NCBI RefSeq assembly: GCF_000758685.1
Contig: NZ_CP009286.1
Coordinates: 1,580,501 to 1,644,500, forward strand
Direction: 5' to 3'
Origin: Paenibacillus stellifer
Lineage (GTDB): Bacteria > Bacillota > Bacilli > Paenibacillales > Paenibacillaceae
DNA length: 64,000 nucleotides
Part shown: positions 8,083 to 17,113 of the stretch, piece after piece
Layout of the letters: each line of letters starts with the position of its first letter
Position numbering within the stretch: the stretch's first letter is position 1
Position numbers and translations under genes: made by a program
Notes under the pieces: model-generated
What the model saw: only the letters and a program-made list of their open reading frames with translations
What the model was told of the DNA's origin: nothing
Database searches by the model: none

Positions 8083-9197
8083 GTCAGGATAAGGCAAGCG
8101 GGGGAACGCTGCTGGAACCTGTTAACAAGCAGACTTCGGGAGGGCGGCTGCCTTGGCGGCTGGAGTATGACGCTTCCCGGGTTCGTACGCCTTGGTGGAC
8201 CCCCATCGTATCGGTCGTGCTGGCGCTTGTTCTCTGCGCGATTTTCATTTACGCGAACGGCATGAGCCCGGCTACTGTCTACGCTAAAATGTGGAAGGGT
8301 GCCTTCGGCTCCTCATATGGCATTACCGAAACGCTCGTCAAAGCAATTCCGCTGCTGCTGTGCGGTCTTGGCATCGCCGTGGCTTACCGGATTTCGGTGT
8401 GGAACATCGGGGCGGAAGGCCAGCTGACCGTTGGCGCAATGGCCGCTACTGCGGTGACGATTTATTTTCCAAATCTGAGCGGATTCTGGTCGATTTCACT
8501 GATGCTGATCTTCGGGATCGCAGCCGGTGCCTTCTGGGGACTGCTTACGGCTATCCCGCGGACGCATTTCGGGGTCAACGAGCTGATCACGTCACTGATG
8601 CTGAACTATGTGGCACTGCTGGCGCTCGATTATGTCGTATTCGGTCCCTGGAAAGATCCGAAAGGCTTCAACATGCCGGGTTCGCCGGTATTTACAGACG
8701 CCCAGTCGCTGCCTGTGCTCGGGGGAACCCGGCTGCATATCGGCCTCATCTTCGCGCTGGTCGCGGTTGTCATTTACTATCTGATGATGCGTTTTACCCG
8801 CTGGGGCTATGAGCTGAGACTGATCGGAGCCAATCCGACGGCCGCCCGTTACGCCGGCATTCATATCAAACGCCATATTATTATCGTCATGCTGATCAGC
8901 GGCGGACTCGCCGGACTTGCCGGTATGGCCGAGGTGTCCGGGGTAAGCCATCAGCTTATCAAGGGCATTTCTCCGGGCTATGGCTATACTGCCATCATCG
9001 TGGCCTGGCTCGCCAAGCTGAATCCGCTCGGACTGGTAATCGCCTCGGTGCTGTTCGGCGGCCTGATCGTCGGCGGCTACAGCGTGCAGACTATCGGCCT
9101 GCCGTCATCCATTTCGCAGCTGCTGCAGGGCTCGATCCTGTTTTTCCTGATCGCCGGCGATATGGTCACCCGCTTCCGCATTCGCCGGGGAGCGTAG
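8079..9197 (+). CDS. ABC transporter permease (BPD_transp_2), first subunit
   Basis: This 372-residue inner-membrane protein has about ten hydrophobic segments beginning at residue 45 and belongs to the branched-chain amino acid/ribose/nucleoside permease group. Typical segments are IGAEGQLTVGAMAATAV and RIGANPTAARYAGI-like LRLIGANPTAARYAG. A cytosolic N-terminus of about 40 residues precedes the first helix. It pairs with the next gene to form a heterodimeric channel for the BMP lipoprotein ligand. The start overlaps the ATPase stop by four bases. Confidence 0.88.
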   Translation: MSQDKASGGTLLEPVNKQTSGGRLPWRLEYDASRVRTPWWTPIVSVVLALVLCAIFIYANGMSPATVYAKMWKGAFGSSYGITETLVKAIPLLLCGLGIAVAYRISVWNIGAEGQLTVGAMAATAVTIYFPNLSGFWSISLMLIFGIAAGAFWGLLTAIPRTHFGVNELITSLMLNYVALLALDYVVFGPWKDPKGFNMPGSPVFTDAQSLPVLGGTRLHIGLIFALVAVVIYYLMMRFTRWGYELRLIGANPTAARYAGIHIKRHIIIVMLISGGLAGLAGMAEVSGVSHQLIKGISPGYGYTAIIVAWLAKLNPLGLVIASVLFGGLIVGGYSVQTIGLPSSISQLLQGSILFFLIAGDMVTRFRIRRGA

Positions 9198-9218
9198 CCC
9201 AAAGGAGGAAATGAAGAC

Positions 9219-10145
9219 ATGGATTTTATGACTCAACTATTAATCGCCGCCATTTCCGCGGGCACGCCGCTGCTGCTGGCCACGCTGGGAGGCATTCTTA
9301 CCGAGCGCGCCGGTATCATCCAATTGGGCGCTGAAGGATTGATGCTCATGGGCGCGGTTACGATGTGCATCGTGTTCATCCGAACTGAAAGCCTGGTGCT
9401 TGGCCTGCTGGCCGCAATCGGCGTGACCGCGCTGCTCGGCCTCGTTCATGCATTCCTGAGCGTTACGCTGCGGGCCAACCAGACGATGTCCGGTCTTGCC
9501 ATGACGCTGTTCGGCACTGGCCTCAGCGCCTACCTCGGCAAGCCGATCAGCGGGAATCCGCTGCCGGGCATTCTGCCGAGAGTGCATCTGGATTTTCTGA
9601 GTTCAGTGCCAGTGCTTAAGATTATCAGCAATCTTGATATGCTGACCTGGATCAGCATCGTGCTGGTTATCGTACTTCATCTGCTGATTCATCGTACTTC
9701 CTGGGGTCTCCATCTGCGTGCCGTGGGCGACAGCCCGGCGACCGCCGATGTTATGGGCATCCGGGTACGGACGATCCGCTATTGCTATATCATTGCCGGT
9801 GCCATGTTGATCGGACTCGCCGGAGCCGATATGGTCCTGAGCGTTGCTCCGACCTGGAACGAAGGTCTGACAGCGGGAAGAGGCTGGATCGCAGTCGGTC
9901 TTGTTATTTTTGCCAGATGGAATCCGATTCGCGCGCTGCTGTGTGCCTATTTCTTCGGTGCTCTGGACTCGCTCGGGTTCCGGGTGCAGCTGCTGGGCAG
10001 CGCCATTCCATCGTATTTCCTGAAAATGATCCCTTACGTCGTGACGATTCTCGTCCTGATGTACCTGGGTTACCGCAACCGCAACAAGCCGTCCGGCACA
10101 CCGGAATCGCTGGGTGTTCCTTATATCCGGGAACAGCGGTTCTAG
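9219..10145 (+). CDS. ABC transporter permease (BPD_transp_2), second subunit
   Basis: This 308-residue hydrophobic protein is the partner permease. GILTERAGIIQLGAEGLMLMGAV near residue 25 and LRAVGDSPATADVMGI near residue 165 are the hallmarks of the second permease in BMP-type transporters. AAAGGAGG precedes the ATG and only 21 bases separate it from the first permease. It probably imports purine nucleosides or bases as part of the four-gene transporter; the exact substrate cannot be read from sequence. Confidence 0.88.
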   Translation: MDFMTQLLIAAISAGTPLLLATLGGILTERAGIIQLGAEGLMLMGAVTMCIVFIRTESLVLGLLAAIGVTALLGLVHAFLSVTLRANQTMSGLAMTLFGTGLSAYLGKPISGNPLPGILPRVHLDFLSSVPVLKIISNLDMLTWISIVLVIVLHLLIHRTSWGLHLRAVGDSPATADVMGIRVRTIRYCYIIAGAMLIGLAGADMVLSVAPTWNEGLTAGRGWIAVGLVIFARWNPIRALLCAYFFGALDSLGFRVQLLGSAIPSYFLKMIPYVVTILVLMYLGYRNRNKPSGTPESLGVPYIREQRF

Positions 10146-10194
10146 GTTCTAGCAGCCGCGCTGGACTGGACACTCATCCGAAGGAGGAGACCGT

Positions 10195-11079
10195 ATGGAA
10201 GCTCTGCGTCACGCTAGGCTAAGAGCGCCGGCGCTGTACCGGCCCCGCAATCTGCAAGAAGCCTGGGAGCTGAAACGGGAGCTCGGCGATGGGGCCGTGT
10301 ATGTCTCGGGAAGCACCCTGCTGCGGACCCAGTGGGAAGCCGGAACGGTCTCCATGCCGGAGACGCTGATCGATCTTCGGGGACTGGAGGGCCTTTCCGG
10401 CATTGCAGAAGACGGGGAAGGCATCCGCATCGGCGCACTGACGAATTTATCGTCTCTCCGCCGGAGCGCGCTTCTGGACTCGGCGGCGCCGTCGCTGAAG
10501 GAGGCGGCCCGGGTCATTGCGGCCCCATCGGTCCGCAACCTCGCGACGCTCGGAGGCAATATCGCCTCCGGCTACGGCGATACTCTCCCCGCGCTGCTGA
10601 CCGCGGATGCGGAGCTGGAGGTCTATGACGGCGCGTTTGCAAGCCGTCAATGCACCGGGGATTGGCTGGCCTCCCGCTGGGGCGGCCGACATTCCTCCGC
10701 GAGCATCATCGCGGGTGTGCGAATCTCTCCGGCGGAAGGGCCGGAGGGTTCCCGCCGCTTCGAGGCCTTCCGCAAGGTCGGCCGCCGGGAGGCGTTCACG
10801 CCGTCGCTCGTCGCGGTGGCGCTGTCCGGGTTCATCGACCCGGACAGATGTTTAAGCGGCGTGCGAATAGCCGCCGGCGGAGGCAGCGGGCGTCCGCATC
10901 GGCTTGCGGAGGCGGAAGCGTTGCTGGAAGGCGGCGTGCTGGCCGCCGAGCTGCTGCCGCCGGTGTACGAAGCGGTGAGCGGGGGGTTCGAAACCTACGC
11001 CGATCCCTTCGCGACGGCGGAGTACAAGCGGAAGACGGCGGGCAATCTCATCGCCGCCGAGCTGTGGAAGCTCATTTAG
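10195..11079 (+). CDS. pucC: Xanthine dehydrogenase, FAD-binding subunit
   Basis: This 294-residue medium subunit passes electrons from the iron-sulfur clusters to NAD+ through FAD. The FAD_binding_5 fold is seen in VYVSGSTLLRTQWEAGT and in APSVRNLATLGGNIASG, which contacts the flavin. A CO_deh_flav_C domain follows from about residue 175. AAGGAGG precedes the ATG at a good distance. The gene starts the pucC-pucD-pucE block and lies 49 bp after the second permease, so the transporter and enzyme are probably cotranscribed. Confidence 0.9.
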   Translation: MEALRHARLRAPALYRPRNLQEAWELKRELGDGAVYVSGSTLLRTQWEAGTVSMPETLIDLRGLEGLSGIAEDGEGIRIGALTNLSSLRRSALLDSAAPSLKEAARVIAAPSVRNLATLGGNIASGYGDTLPALLTADAELEVYDGAFASRQCTGDWLASRWGGRHSSASIIAGVRISPAEGPEGSRRFEAFRKVGRREAFTPSLVAVALSGFIDPDRCLSGVRIAAGGGSGRPHRLAEAEALLEGGVLAAELLPPVYEAVSGGFETYADPFATAEYKRKTAGNLIAAELWKLI

Positions 11080-11135
11080 CTGAATAAGTGAATGAATAAT
11101 GAATGGATGAAAGCTGCCGAAAGGAGAGTGGGAAC

Positions 11136-13412
11136 ATGCCGCTGAGCAGAGACTCCAGCGGGAGCCGCTGGAGAACACGCCCTGACGGACTGGAGAAAGT
11201 CACCGGCAGCCTGCAATACCTGACTGATATGTACGCCGAGGAAATGCTGGTCGGCCGCGTGCTGCGCAGCCGGGAGAGCCATGCCCGCATTCTGGACCTG
11301 CGGACGGACAAAGCGGCCGCGGTTCCCGGCGTCCATGCCGTCCTGACGCATGAGGATGTGCCGGGACTGAACGGCTTCGGCATTGCGCTTCCTCATCAGC
11401 CGGTATTTTGCGAGGACCGGGTTCGCTACACCGGTGACGCCATCGCTGCGGTTGCGGCCGAGAGCGATGAAATCGCCGAGTATGCGCTGTCTCTGATTGA
11501 AGTCGATTATGAGCTGCTGCCGGTCCTTACGGACCCGGAGGAAGCCATGAAGGAGGATGCCATTCTTCTGCATCCCGAAGGGAATGTGCTGCACCGTTCC
11601 GAGTACCGGAGAGGGAATCCGGAGGATGCCTTCGGGACCTGCGCCTATGTGGCGGAGGAGACGTATTATACGCCGCGGCAGATGCATACGTATATGGAAA
11701 CCGAGGGCGGCCTCTTCATTCCTGAGCCGGACGGGCGGCTGACCGTCTATTCCGCCACCCAGCACGGCCTGATGGACCGGAAGCAGCTTTCCCGTATTCT
11801 GGCTATGCCGGAGGAGCGGATTCGCGTCGTCTCAAGTCCGATCGGCGGATCATTTGGCGGCAAGGATGAACTGAATGTCCAGCCTTACGGCGCACTGCTG
11901 GCGCTGCGTACGGGCAGACCGGTGCGGGTGCACAACTCCCGCGCCGAGTCGGTCCGGGCGGGCCTTAAGCGGCATCCGATGAAGATCACAATGAAGACCG
12001 GCTGTACCCGGGATGGGGTGATTGTTGCCCATTCCGTGCGGCTGGTATCGGATACCGGCGCATACGCCACTCTGGGCACCGAGGTGCTCAACTTTGCTAC
12101 CGAGCATGTCTTTGGCCCTTACCGAATCGAGCATATCGACGTTGAGGGCTTTTGTGTATACACAAATAATGGGCTATCGGGGGAATTTCGCGGCTTTGGC
12201 GGTAATCAGGCGATCTTCGCTCTGGAGGGCCAGATCGACCGGCTGGCCGAGGCTGCTGGCATCGACCCCTGGGAGATGCGGCGCCTGAATCTGCGCCAAT
12301 ACGGCGATCCCGGGCCCTTTGGCCAGCCAATCGCCCAGACAGACGGCGCCATGCAGGTATGGCAGGCGCTGGAGAACAGCCCGCTGAACGCCGAGCGGAG
12401 ACGCGGGCCGGGCAGGGATGGTAACGATCCGTGGGTCGTTACCGGGATCGGGACAGCCATCGCCATGCATGGAGCCGGACTCGGCAAGGGCATTCCGGAC
12501 CCCGCAGGCGGCCGGCTGCGGCTGGCTGCAGACGGCAAGATCGAAGCCATCTTCGGCTATGAGGAGTTCGGGCAGGGCTTGATCGCCACGTTGGAGCAGA
12601 TGCTCATGGAGCAGTACGGCTTCGCGGCTGAGGATCTGCGAATCATTATCGGCGATACGGATGTAGTGCCGGACAGCGGATCAAGCACTGCCTCCCGGGC
12701 TACGAGCATGATGTGGATGGCCCTTCGCCAGCTGCATCCGGATTTCACCGGCAAGCTGGCTGCAGCCGCCGAAGCTGCGGGCGTGGGGCAGGACTTAAGC
12801 TGCGGCGAAGGCGGCATGTGGAAGGAAGGCCGCCGGGTGATGACCTATGCCGAGCTGGCCGGCAGCCTGAAGGAGCCTATCGTCAGCGAAACGGTGTTCG
12901 ATTATCCGACGACGCCTTTTGAGCGGGTCGGCGCCCATTTTCTGTACACCTATTCGGCAATCGCCGTCAAGGTCCAGGTCAATCTTCTGACGGGCCGCGT
13001 CAAGATGCTGGACCAATACCACGCCATTGCGGCGGGGCCGGTCGCGAATCCGCAGGGCTACCTCGGACAGATCGAGGGCGGAAGCGGGATGGCGGTCGGC
13101 TTCACGCTGACGGAGGATGCACTCATGAAGGATGGCTCCTACGTCACGAAAAATCTGGACACCTATATCATACCTACCATTGCGGATATGAACGGCGTCA
13201 TCCAGGTGGAGCCGATCGAGGATCTGCCGGAGCATGATACGTATGGTCCCCGGGGGGTCGGGGAGATCGGTTCGGTCAATCTGGCGCCTGCCGTGGCGTC
13301 CGCCGTATTCCAGGCGGTCGGCAAACGGGTCGTCCGGCTGCCGATCGAACCCGAGCTGCTGCAGGAGACGCCGTTTATTCCACAGAAGGCGGTGAACGCG
13401 CATGTTGGATGA
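11136..13412 (+). CDS. pucD: Xanthine dehydrogenase, molybdopterin-binding large subunit
   Basis: This 758-residue catalytic subunit hydroxylates hypoxanthine and xanthine at the molybdenum site. The N-terminal a/b hammerhead domain includes GLEKVTGSLQYLTDMYAEEM. The molybdopterin domains include SSPIGGSFGGKDE, FRGFGGNQAIFALE, GYEEFGQGLIATLEQM and, near the end, GPRGVGEIGSVNLAPAV, which carries the conserved catalytic Glu (GVGE). ATG at 11136 is preferred because AAGGAG lies 9 bases upstream, while an in-frame ATG at 11103 has no ribosome site. The 3' end overlaps pucE by 11 bases. Confidence 0.92.
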   Translation: MPLSRDSSGSRWRTRPDGLEKVTGSLQYLTDMYAEEMLVGRVLRSRESHARILDLRTDKAAAVPGVHAVLTHEDVPGLNGFGIALPHQPVFCEDRVRYTGDAIAAVAAESDEIAEYALSLIEVDYELLPVLTDPEEAMKEDAILLHPEGNVLHRSEYRRGNPEDAFGTCAYVAEETYYTPRQMHTYMETEGGLFIPEPDGRLTVYSATQHGLMDRKQLSRILAMPEERIRVVSSPIGGSFGGKDELNVQPYGALLALRTGRPVRVHNSRAESVRAGLKRHPMKITMKTGCTRDGVIVAHSVRLVSDTGAYATLGTEVLNFATEHVFGPYRIEHIDVEGFCVYTNNGLSGEFRGFGGNQAIFALEGQIDRLAEAAGIDPWEMRRLNLRQYGDPGPFGQPIAQTDGAMQVWQALENSPLNAERRRGPGRDGNDPWVVTGIGTAIAMHGAGLGKGIPDPAGGRLRLAADGKIEAIFGYEEFGQGLIATLEQMLMEQYGFAAEDLRIIIGDTDVVPDSGSSTASRATSMMWMALRQLHPDFTGKLAAAAEAAGVGQDLSCGEGGMWKEGRRVMTYAELAGSLKEPIVSETVFDYPTTPFERVGAHFLYTYSAIAVKVQVNLLTGRVKMLDQYHAIAAGPVANPQGYLGQIEGGSGMAVGFTLTEDALMKDGSYVTKNLDTYIIPTIADMNGVIQVEPIEDLPEHDTYGPRGVGEIGSVNLAPAVASAVFQAVGKRVVRLPIEPELLQETPFIPQKAVNAHVG

Positions 13413-14301
13413 GCATAAAGGAAATCAGGAGCAGGGAAATCCGCTTGAGGAAGACGCCGGAAGCTGCGGCACCGAAGTGGGAAGCGGGATGAGTGGGATA
13501 AGTGAGGAATGCGGGATAAGTGAGGAATGCGGGATAAGTGAAAAAAGCGGGAAAAGCGAGAACAGCGGGAAAAGCGAGAACAGCGGGAAAAGCGGAAAAA
13601 GCGAGGAAACTCAGATACACGGAGCATGCGAAAAAAACGCGATGCGCGAGGCAAGCGGAGCATGCGGGATAAGCGAGGCATACGGAAAAAGCGAAATTAG
13701 CGAGGCAGGCGGAGTAGGCGGAAAAAGCGAAATTAGCGAGGCAGGCGGAGTAGGCGGGAAAAGCGGCCTTCGGGACCTGGCGGCGGCGTCAGTTACGCAT
13801 GGAGATGAATCTTCAGAAGAAGAATCTCCGGAAGAGATGTATCTCTTAAGCTTCAGCATCAACGGGCATCCCGTAACCGCCGAGGTGCCGCCTTCCCGCC
13901 GCCTCCTGACGCTGCTACGCGAGGATCTTGGACTCACCGGGACGAAGCGTTCCTGCGAACTCGGACGCTGCGGCGCCTGCATGGTGCTTATGGACGGCAA
14001 GCCGGTCAATTCTTGCCTGACGATGGCTTATCAGTGCGAAGGCGCGGAGATCACCACGATTGAAGGCTTAAGCGCCGGAGGGCTGCATCCCGTTCAGCAG
14101 GCTTTTCTCGAAGAAGGCGGGTTCCAATGCGGCTATTGTACGCCGGGGATGGTCATCTCGGTTGTCGCCCTGCTGGCGGAGAATCCGAAGCCTGGACCTG
14201 AAGAAGTGGAAGAGGCGCTATCCGGCAATCTATGCCGGTGCACGGGATACGGCGGCATTCTGAGAGCCGTCAACAAAGCGATCAGCAAAGGGGTGGGCTA
14301 A
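13402..14301 (+). CDS. pucE: Xanthine dehydrogenase, 2Fe-2S subunit with long repeat-rich N-terminus
   Basis: The C-terminal 154 residues are a standard small subunit. One [2Fe-2S] site is CELGRCGAC (from Cys185) plus NSCL, and the second is CGYCTPG plus CRCTGY. The first 145 residues are unlike the family, which usually starts a few residues before the ferredoxin fold. They consist of Gly-Ser-Glu-Lys repeats such as GISEEC, GKSENS and GKSEISEAGGVG, coded by DNA tandem repeats. The ATG at 13402 overlaps pucD. A second in-frame ATG at 13837, weakly preceded by GGAAGAG, would give a normal-length subunit. The extension may be translated, trimmed or bypassed by the internal start. Confidence 0.88.
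   Translation: MLDEHKGNQEQGNPLEEDAGSCGTEVGSGMSGISEECGISEECGISEKSGKSENSGKSENSGKSGKSEETQIHGACEKNAMREASGACGISEAYGKSEISEAGGVGGKSEISEAGGVGGKSGLRDLAAASVTHGDESSEEESPEEMYLLSFSINGHPVTAEVPPSRRLLTLLREDLGLTGTKRSCELGRCGACMVLMDGKPVNSCLTMAYQCEGAEITTIEGLSAGGLHPVQQAFLEEGGFQCGYCTPGMVISVVALLAENPKPGPEEVEEALSGNLCRCTGYGGILRAVNKAISKGVG
13495..13754 (+). repeat. In-frame tandem repeats inside pucE
   Basis: Three repeat arrays follow one another. An 18-bp unit (codons G-I-S-E-E-C) occupies 13495-13512 and 13513-13530, with a diverged third at 13531-13548. An 18-bp unit (G-K-S-E-N-S) occupies 13549-13566 and 13567-13584. A 36-bp unit (core GKSEISEAGGVG) is repeated exactly at 13683-13718 and 13719-13754. All unit lengths are multiples of 9 and share the core GCGGRAAAAGCGA, so copy-number change keeps the reading frame. 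Confidence 0.85.
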
Positions 14302-14304
14302 GCC

Positions 14305-14841
14305 ATGGGAACGCCAGCTGCACGGCTGACGCTGTCAGCATTGAATGAAATGAGCAGGGAAGCTTTTACGGAGACGCTGGGCGGCATCTTTGAGCATTCG
14401 CCCTGGGTGGCTGAAGGCGCGTACGAGTCCCGCCCTTTCGGGACGGTAAAGGAATTGCATGAGGCCATGATGAGAACAACCCGGGAAGCGGGAGAGGAAC
14501 ACATTCTGTCCTTGCTGCGGGCGCATCCTGATCTGGCCACAAGGCTCCAGGTGACGCCGCTGTCTGCAGCGGAGCAGAAGGGGGCCGGATTGGACCGGCT
14601 GACGCCGGAGGAATTCGCGGTTTTGACGGATTTGAACGTGAGATATACGGAGAAATATCTGTTTCCTTTCATTCTCGCCGTGCGCGGGAAGAACAAGGAT
14701 GACATCATTGCATCGATTTCCAAACGGGTGAACGGTACGAAGGAGACCGAGTGGGAGCGGGCGATTGCGGAGATCGGCAAGATCACCAAGTTCCGTCTGG
14801 AGGATCTGTTTGGCACGAATGATGGACTGCGTGAAACATAG
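14305..14841 (+). CDS. uraD: OHCU decarboxylase
   Basis: This 178-residue enzyme decarboxylates 2-oxo-4-hydroxy-4-carboxy-5-ureidoimidazoline to (S)-allantoin. The fold is recognised from ALNEMSREAFTETLGGIFEHS at the N-terminus, the catalytic-His segment RAHPDLA, and the C-terminal EIGKITKFRLEDLF. In B. subtilis this domain is fused to uricase as PucL; here it stands alone. The ATG lies three bases after the pucE stop, with GGGGTGGG upstream as ribosome site, so it shares the xanthine dehydrogenase mRNA. Confidence 0.88.
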   Translation: MGTPAARLTLSALNEMSREAFTETLGGIFEHSPWVAEGAYESRPFGTVKELHEAMMRTTREAGEEHILSLLRAHPDLATRLQVTPLSAAEQKGAGLDRLTPEEFAVLTDLNVRYTEKYLFPFILAVRGKNKDDIIASISKRVNGTKETEWERAIAEIGKITKFRLEDLFGTNDGLRET

Positions 14842-15073
14842 TAGTTTAGATCTTTTTTTAACAATTGAATACCACAATCTTGGCAAGAGGTTGTTCAGTA
14901 TAAGAACACGGATGATGCTGCCGGAACGGCGGGGTGGTTTTACATAATACTTCATCCCGGCACAGAAAACACCCAAGTATAATAATTAGTCAATTATCCA
15001 TGACGCTTCGGGAGGCTGCAGTGATGTACCGCACGCCCGTCGCTATCTGCGCTGTTACAAGGAGGAATCTAAC
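14842..15073 (+). other. Spacer between uraD and the HIU hydrolase gene
   Basis: No reading frame of note and no remnant of a uricase gene is seen here. There is a T7 run at 14852-14859 without a strong stem, and imperfect complementarity between 14934-14942 and 14966-14974. Nothing can be assigned. Confidence 0.5.
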
Positions 15074-15445
15074 ATGAACGGTCGATTGACCACCCATGTG
15101 CTGGATTTGATGAAGGGCGTCCCGGCGGCCGGTCTGTTTCTGGAGCTGCGGAGGCTGGAAGGAGAGAACAGATTGCTGCTGAGGCAGGCGGCAACCAACG
15201 CTGACGGAAGGTTGGACGCGCCGCTGCTGGAGGGGGAAGACATGGAGCCCGGCGAGTATGAGCTGCTATTCCATGCAGGAGATTATTTCCGCAAGGGACA
15301 GGAAGAAGGCGGGAGCGGATCGCCGGCCGACATCGGCTTCCTTAATCTCATTCCAATCCGATTCCATATCGGCGCGGACGGCGGACATTATCATGTCCCG
15401 CTGCTGCTGGCTCCAGGCGGATACAGTACGTACCGGGGCAGCTAG
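15074..15445 (+). CDS. pucM: 5-hydroxyisourate hydrolase (transthyretin-related)
   Basis: This 123-residue enzyme opens 5-hydroxyisourate to OHCU, the step before UraD. The diagnostic elements are all present: [17 protein letters not shown] at the N-terminus with the active-site His, an Arg in [23 protein letters not shown], and the exact C-terminal tetrapeptide YRGS. It is a few residues longer than typical because of an insert around [24 protein letters not shown] precedes the ATG. The 232-bp upstream gap means it may have its own promoter. Confidence 0.92.
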   Translation: MNGRLTTHVLDLMKGVPAAGLFLELRRLEGENRLLLRQAATNADGRLDAPLLEGEDMEPGEYELLFHAGDYFRKGQEEGGSGSPADIGFLNLIPIRFHIGADGGHYHVPLLLAPGGYSTYRGS

Positions 15446-15718
15446 CGGGTTGACCCAACCCAATATAATTCCATTCAAAGCTCTCGAACGGGACACGGCT
15501 GATGATTAGTGCTTAGTCATTGTTAACCGTTCACAATCATTAACTTGATGCGGTCCATGCACACTAGTACCCGTTCGCTCAACCGCATGGAAGAGTTCTA
15601 TCCTGATGCAGAGCGGCGAATGCCGCAATTTTTCCACAGCAAGCTCTGCTGGCATGGAACCAGGGATTAACAGAAGAGAGCATAACGAAGACAAGGACCA
15701 TGAGGGAGGGAACGGCAA
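15446..15718 (+). other. Spacer upstream of the allantoin-degradation operon
   Basis: No gene is seen. TTGTTAACCGTTCACAATC lies at about 15519-15537 and partly resembles the published PucR box core (CNTTGGTTAA), with one base missing. I saw no convincing promoter. The segment probably carries the control region of pucH, but only position supports that. Confidence 0.3.
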
Positions 15719-17113
15719 ATGAGCGAAACTTATGACATGATCATCAAAAACGGGCTGGTCGTGCTTCCGGATGAAGCCGTCAAACTCGATATCGGGATAG
15801 TTTCAGGCACCATCGCGTCACTCGCGCCGAATCTTGCGCCCGGTCCGGATACGGCTGTGATTGATGCCGAGGGGCAGCTCGTCTTTCCGGGCATGATCGA
15901 CGCCCATGTCCATTTCAATGAGCCGTCGTTCGGTCACTGGGAGGGCTTCGATACCGGCTCGGCATCACTTGCGGCAGGCGGCTGCACGACCTATGTGGAT
16001 ATGCCGCTTAACGGCAATCCCCCAACGGTGAATCTGCGAGCACTGTCGCTGAAGGCGGGTCTTGCTGCGGGACATTCCGCCGTTGATTATGCGTTCTGGG
16101 GCGGACTTGTTCCCGGCAATGTGGGCGACCTGGAGAAGCTGTGGAATGCCGGAGTGGCCGGCTTCAAAGCTTTTATCTCCAATCCCGGGGGCGAGGGCGA
16201 AGGCCGCTTCCGCGAAGTCGATGATGAAACTCTCTACCAGGGGATGAAAAAGATCGCTAAACTCGGCGGCATCCTCGCCCTGCACGCGGAGAGCGATGAA
16301 ATGACGGCGGTGCTGGGCGCCGAGGCGGTGCGCAGCGGCAGAACCGGAGCCCGCGATTTCGCGGCCTCCCGGCCGCCGCAGGCGGAGCTTGAAGCCGTGG
16401 CCCGCGCGCTGCTGTACGGAGAGCGGACGGGATGCCGTCTCCATTTCGTGCATATCAGCACCGCCGCGGCGCTTGAGCTGATCCATCAGGCGAAGCTGCG
16501 CGGCCAGGATGTGACAGCCGAGACCTGTCCTCACTACCTGATCCTGACGGAGGACGATATGGAAGAGATGGGACCTGTCGCCAAATGCGCGCCTCCGCTC
16601 CGGAGCGCCGCTGAACGGGAACGGCTCTGGAAGGCGATCGAATACGGACTCGTCGATTTCATCGCCTCCGACCATTCGCCCTGCCCGCCCGACTTGAAGC
16701 TTGCTCCCGGCCTGTCGTTCTTCGAGGCATGGGGCGGCATTTCCGGCGCCCAGAGCAGTCTGGAGCTAATGGTTCACGAGGGCGTGAACAACCGGAAGCT
16801 GCCGGTTACACTCATTGCGCGTCTGCTGTCGGAAGGTCCGGCGAAGCGCTTCGGCTTGTCGGGCCGCAAGGGGACAATCGCCGTCGGCATGGACGCCGAC
16901 TTCGCGATCGTTAATCCGGCCCTGCCTTACACGCTTGCGGCGGAGCATTTGCAGTACCGCCATAAGCATAGCCCGTATACCGGCATGGAGCTATCCTGCC
17001 GGGTGACCGCGACGATTCTGCGGGGGCGTCCCGTCTACACGCTGGAGGACGGCGTTCTCTCCGCCCACAGCGGAGAATGGATCAAGACCGGCGAAGGACA
17101 GCCTGCTTTATGA
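15719..17113 (+). CDS. pucH: Allantoinase
   Basis: This 464-residue amidohydrolase opens allantoin to allantoate. The metal-binding motif DAHVHFNEP, the carboxylated-lysine segment GFKAFIS, the metal ligands in ALHAES and HFVHIST, and the catalytic Asp in DFIASDHSPCPPDLK are all intact. Length is normal for allantoinase (about 450). GAGGGAGGG is about 8 bases before the ATG. Its stop overlaps the start of pucF (ATGA), giving a tightly coupled pucH-pucF-pucG unit. Confidence 0.93.
   Translation: MSETYDMIIKNGLVVLPDEAVKLDIGIVSGTIASLAPNLAPGPDTAVIDAEGQLVFPGMIDAHVHFNEPSFGHWEGFDTGSASLAAGGCTTYVDMPLNGNPPTVNLRALSLKAGLAAGHSAVDYAFWGGLVPGNVGDLEKLWNAGVAGFKAFISNPGGEGEGRFREVDDETLYQGMKKIAKLGGILALHAESDEMTAVLGAEAVRSGRTGARDFAASRPPQAELEAVARALLYGERTGCRLHFVHISTAAALELIHQAKLRGQDVTAETCPHYLILTEDDMEEMGPVAKCAPPLRSAAERERLWKAIEYGLVDFIASDHSPCPPDLKLAPGLSFFEAWGGISGAQSSLELMVHEGVNNRKLPVTLIARLLSEGPAKRFGLSGRKGTIAVGMDADFAIVNPALPYTLAAEHLQYRHKHSPYTGMELSCRVTATILRGRPVYTLEDGVLSAHSGEWIKTGEGQPAL

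Noticed and set aside
13163..13681. Minus-strand frame with LSRFSR-type repeats
   Set aside because: The repeats are the complement of the pucE tandem repeats, and the frame has no start signal.
15519..15537. PucR box upstream of allantoinase
   Set aside because: TTGTTAACCGTTCACAATC lacks a base of the CNTTGGTTAA core and no second site supports it.
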